From the NCBI GenBank assembly GCA_046328225.1, contig JAXLWZ010000005.1, positions 115,334 through 179,333 on the forward strand: a stretch of 64,000 nt of DNA, written 5' to 3'. The notes beneath the pieces were generated by a model, which had not been told where the DNA came from, did not search any database, and saw only the letters and a program-made list of their open reading frames with translations. The stretch comes from Amarobacillus sp046328225. Its GTDB lineage: Bacteria; Chloroflexota; Dehalococcoidia; Tepidiformales; Tepidiformaceae. Of the stretch, positions 62,295-64,000 are shown piece after piece. The stretch's first letter is position 1, and the number at the start of each line of letters is the position of its first letter. The position numbers and the translations under genes were made by a program.

Positions 62295-62314
62295 AGGGCT
62301 GAAAGGGTAGCCCT
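62295..62314. promoter_or_regulatory. Inverted repeat AGGGCT-N8-AGCCCT in the divergent hppA / FHA-C39 gap
   Basis: A 6-bp dyad with an 8-base spacer, 54 bases before the FHA-C39 GTG. A TATCCT box on the minus strand overlaps its edge. Could be an operator or a short hairpin. The rest of the 282-base gap holds only a promoter-like TAGTAT for hppA. Confidence 0.35.
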
Positions 62315-62408
62315 GAATAGTGATAGGGAGTTGCAAGGCGGTCGCCGGGAAAGACGCATGGGCCGGCCGCGCGCCATCGGGGAGGCGTGCTGGCGCGGGT
62401 AAGGGTGT

Positions 62409-62437
62409 TTTTCCCTAACGAGTGGGGCTGCTAGTAT
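62409..62437 (+). promoter_or_regulatory. Weak promoter candidate for hppA
   Basis: TAGTAT at 62432-62437 with TTTTCC 17 bases upstream (62409-62414). It would give a leader of about 80 bases before the ATG at 62524. Confidence 0.3.
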
Positions 62438-62523
62438 CCGCCACGCTTCGGCGCGTCGCAGGGGCGGCCGCCGGTTCAGTGTGCCCGCTGAAAGGGCAGA
62501 AAAACCTATCGGGGGAGGGACCC

Positions 62524-64000
62524 ATGCTCTTGGCCCAGATCATGATCCCGGCTGCATCGGCGGCCGCGGTCCTGTTCGCGATCTGGCTGGCACTCGACGT
62601 CCTCAGGCGTGACAAGGGGACGGCTTCGATGCAGGAGGTCGCGGGGACGATTCTGGAAGGCGCGAACGCGTTCCTGAATCGGCAGTACCGCACGATCGGC
62701 ATGCTCGCGGTGGTCACTTCGGTGGTGGTCGCGGTCATTGTCGGCATCTTCAAGGAGTCGACGGAAGTCGGCGTGCTCACCGGTATCGCGTTCATCGTCG
62801 GCGCCCTGGCGTCGGGGGTTTCGGGGTACATCGGCATGTCGATCGCGGTGCGCGCCAACGGGCGCACGGCCGCGGCGGCCCAGAACAGCCTCGCGGACGC
62901 GATTAACGCGTCGCTGCGCGGCGGCGCGGTGTCCGGCTTCCTGGTGGTGGCGCTGAGCCTCATCGGGGTGTCCTCGATCTTCGCCATCTATTCCAACCTG
63001 CTGGGCCACACCATCCAGGAGACCCCCTTCCTGATCGTTGGCTTCGGCTTCGGCGCGAGCTTCGTGGCGCTCTTCGCCCAGCTCGGCGGCGGCATCTACA
63101 CGAAGGCCGCCGACGTCGGCGCCGACCTCGTCGGCAAGGTCGAAGCGGGCATCCCCGAGGACGACCCGCGCAACGCGGCCGTCGTCGCGGACCTCGTCGG
63201 CGACAACGTCGGCGACTGCGCGGGCCGCGGCGCGGACCTCTTCGAATCGATGAGCGCCGAGAACATCGGTGCGATGATCCTGGGCGCCTCCATCTACATC
63301 GCCACCGGGCGTGTCGAATGGGTGCTCTTCCCGCTCGTGCTGCGGTCGTTCGGCGTGTTCGCGACGATCATCGGCATGATGACGGTGCCGTTCTGGGCGA
63401 GCCGCATCAAGGACCCGATGGGCGCGCTCAACGGCGGCTACTGGACGATCACGGCGCTCAGCGTCGTGGGCCTTGGCATCTGCACGAACGTGATGCTGAA
63501 GGACGTCTGGGGCTGGTTCTTCGCCTGCGGCCTCGTCGGCATCACCGTCGGCATCGCCTTCGTCTATATCACGCAGTACTACACCGCCGGCGCCTGGCGC
63601 CCGGTGCAGGAAATCGCCCGCGCGAGCCGCACCGGCTCCGCGACGAACATGATCATCGGTACCGCCGTCGGCTTCGAAACCACGGCCGTGACGGCGATCA
63701 CCGTCGGCCTCGGCCTTGTCGTCGCGTTCGTGCTCGGCCAGCAGGCCGACCTGGCGAACGTGAGCGACATCTCCACCGGCGTGTTCGGCACGGCCGTGGC
63801 GACGATGGGCATGCTCATGTCGGCCGCGTACGTGCTCGCGATGGACACCTTCGGGCCTATCACCGACAACGCCGGCGGCATCACCGAGATGGCCGAAGGC
63901 ACCAAGCCCGAGGCGCGCGAGATCACCGACGCCCTCGACACCGTCGGCAACACCACCAAGGCGCTCACGAAGGGCTACGCGGTGGGTTCGGCGGCGCTGG
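62524..64000 (+). CDS. hppA: Membrane-bound H+-translocating pyrophosphatase (partial; runs off the window)
   Basis: HppA pumps protons with energy from pyrophosphate. The ATG follows GGGGGAGGGA. About 492 codons are present, with many membrane helices and the catalytic core DVGADLVGKVEAGIPEDDPRNAAVVADLVGDNVGDCAGRGADLFES. Residue 479 in GNTTKALTKG is Lys where potassium-dependent enzymes have Ala, which marks the potassium-independent, H+-pumping class. The C-terminal part lies beyond the window. It diverges from the injection-system operon. Confidence 0.95.
   Translation, partial: MLLAQIMIPAASAAAVLFAIWLALDVLRRDKGTASMQEVAGTILEGANAFLNRQYRTIGMLAVVTSVVVAVIVGIFKESTEVGVLTGIAFIVGALASGVSGYIGMSIAVRANGRTAAAAQNSLADAINASLRGGAVSGFLVVALSLIGVSSIFAIYSNLLGHTIQETPFLIVGFGFGASFVALFAQLGGGIYTKAADVGADLVGKVEAGIPEDDPRNAAVVADLVGDNVGDCAGRGADLFESMSAENIGAMILGASIYIATGRVEWVLFPLVLRSFGVFATIIGMMTVPFWASRIKDPMGALNGGYWTITALSVVGLGICTNVMLKDVWGWFFACGLVGITVGIAFVYITQYYTAGAWRPVQEIARASRTGSATNMIIGTAVGFETTAVTAITVGLGLVVAFVLGQQADLANVSDISTGVFGTAVATMGMLMSAAYVLAMDTFGPITDNAGGITEMAEGTKPEAREITDALDTVGNTTKALTKGYAVGSAAL

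Overview
A GC-rich bacterial chromosome segment. No rRNA, tRNA, insertion sequence, CRISPR array or phage packaging gene was seen. The mix of genes suggests Chloroflexota, possibly a Dehalococcoidia/Tepidiforma-like lineage: TypA, a rsmD-coaD pair followed by a coiled-coil gene, bactofilin, an Eis-type acetyltransferase, a propionyl-CoA-carboxylase-type carboxyltransferase and a potassium-independent H+-pyrophosphatase. This is inference from gene content, not a phylogeny.

Layout. 1-7.8 kb: a frameshifted enolase, a DinB-like protein, a lipoprotein, a membrane acyltransferase, typA, a DUF1801 protein and a D-threonine-aldolase-like enzyme. 7.8-12.7 kb: a mini zinc ribbon and an alpha/beta hydrolase on the plus strand, facing a compact minus-strand unit greA-lysS-NUDIX-serS. 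12.7-17.6 kb: a membrane-anchored trypsin/PDZ protease, a GH18-like protein that has lost its catalytic glutamate, rsmD, coaD, a coiled-coil protein and a small unknown. 17.7-30.4 kb: bactofilin, leuS, MgtC-like protein, carboxyltransferase, acetyltransferase, HDOD protein, lipid kinase-like protein, a two-domain VOC protein and two sugar-nucleotide dehydrogenases.

30.5-62.2 kb is the striking part: a contractile injection system (eCIS) locus. On the minus strand, in transcription order, it holds a giant FHA/C39-peptidase/Ig-repeat locus, a second FHA-C39 protein, an Afp15-type AAA ATPase, a DUF4157 protein, a DUF4255 tail-terminator protein, sheath, inner tube, two small assembly proteins, a second tube protein, a 1613-residue Pro/Ala-rich protein, a LysM protein, a VgrG-like spike, gp25, a gpJ-like baseplate protein and a tail protein. 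A third FHA protein with a transmembrane helix and an SH3-like tail converges on the cluster from the other side. No capsid, terminase, integrase or TssJLM gene is present, so this is neither a prophage nor a type VI system. No obvious PAAR tip, tail fibre or classical tape measure is present. The three membrane-anchored FHA proteins suggest a phospho-regulated, membrane-coupled machine, which I consider the most novel feature here. The window ends inside hppA.

Data caution: reading frames are broken in three patches (enolase at 0-1.1 kb, the DUF4157 gene at 46.8-47.3 kb, and 58.4-61.2 kb). At least eight indels in the single enolase copy suggest sequence errors rather than decay, so frameshifted genes should not be taken as true pseudogenes without reads.
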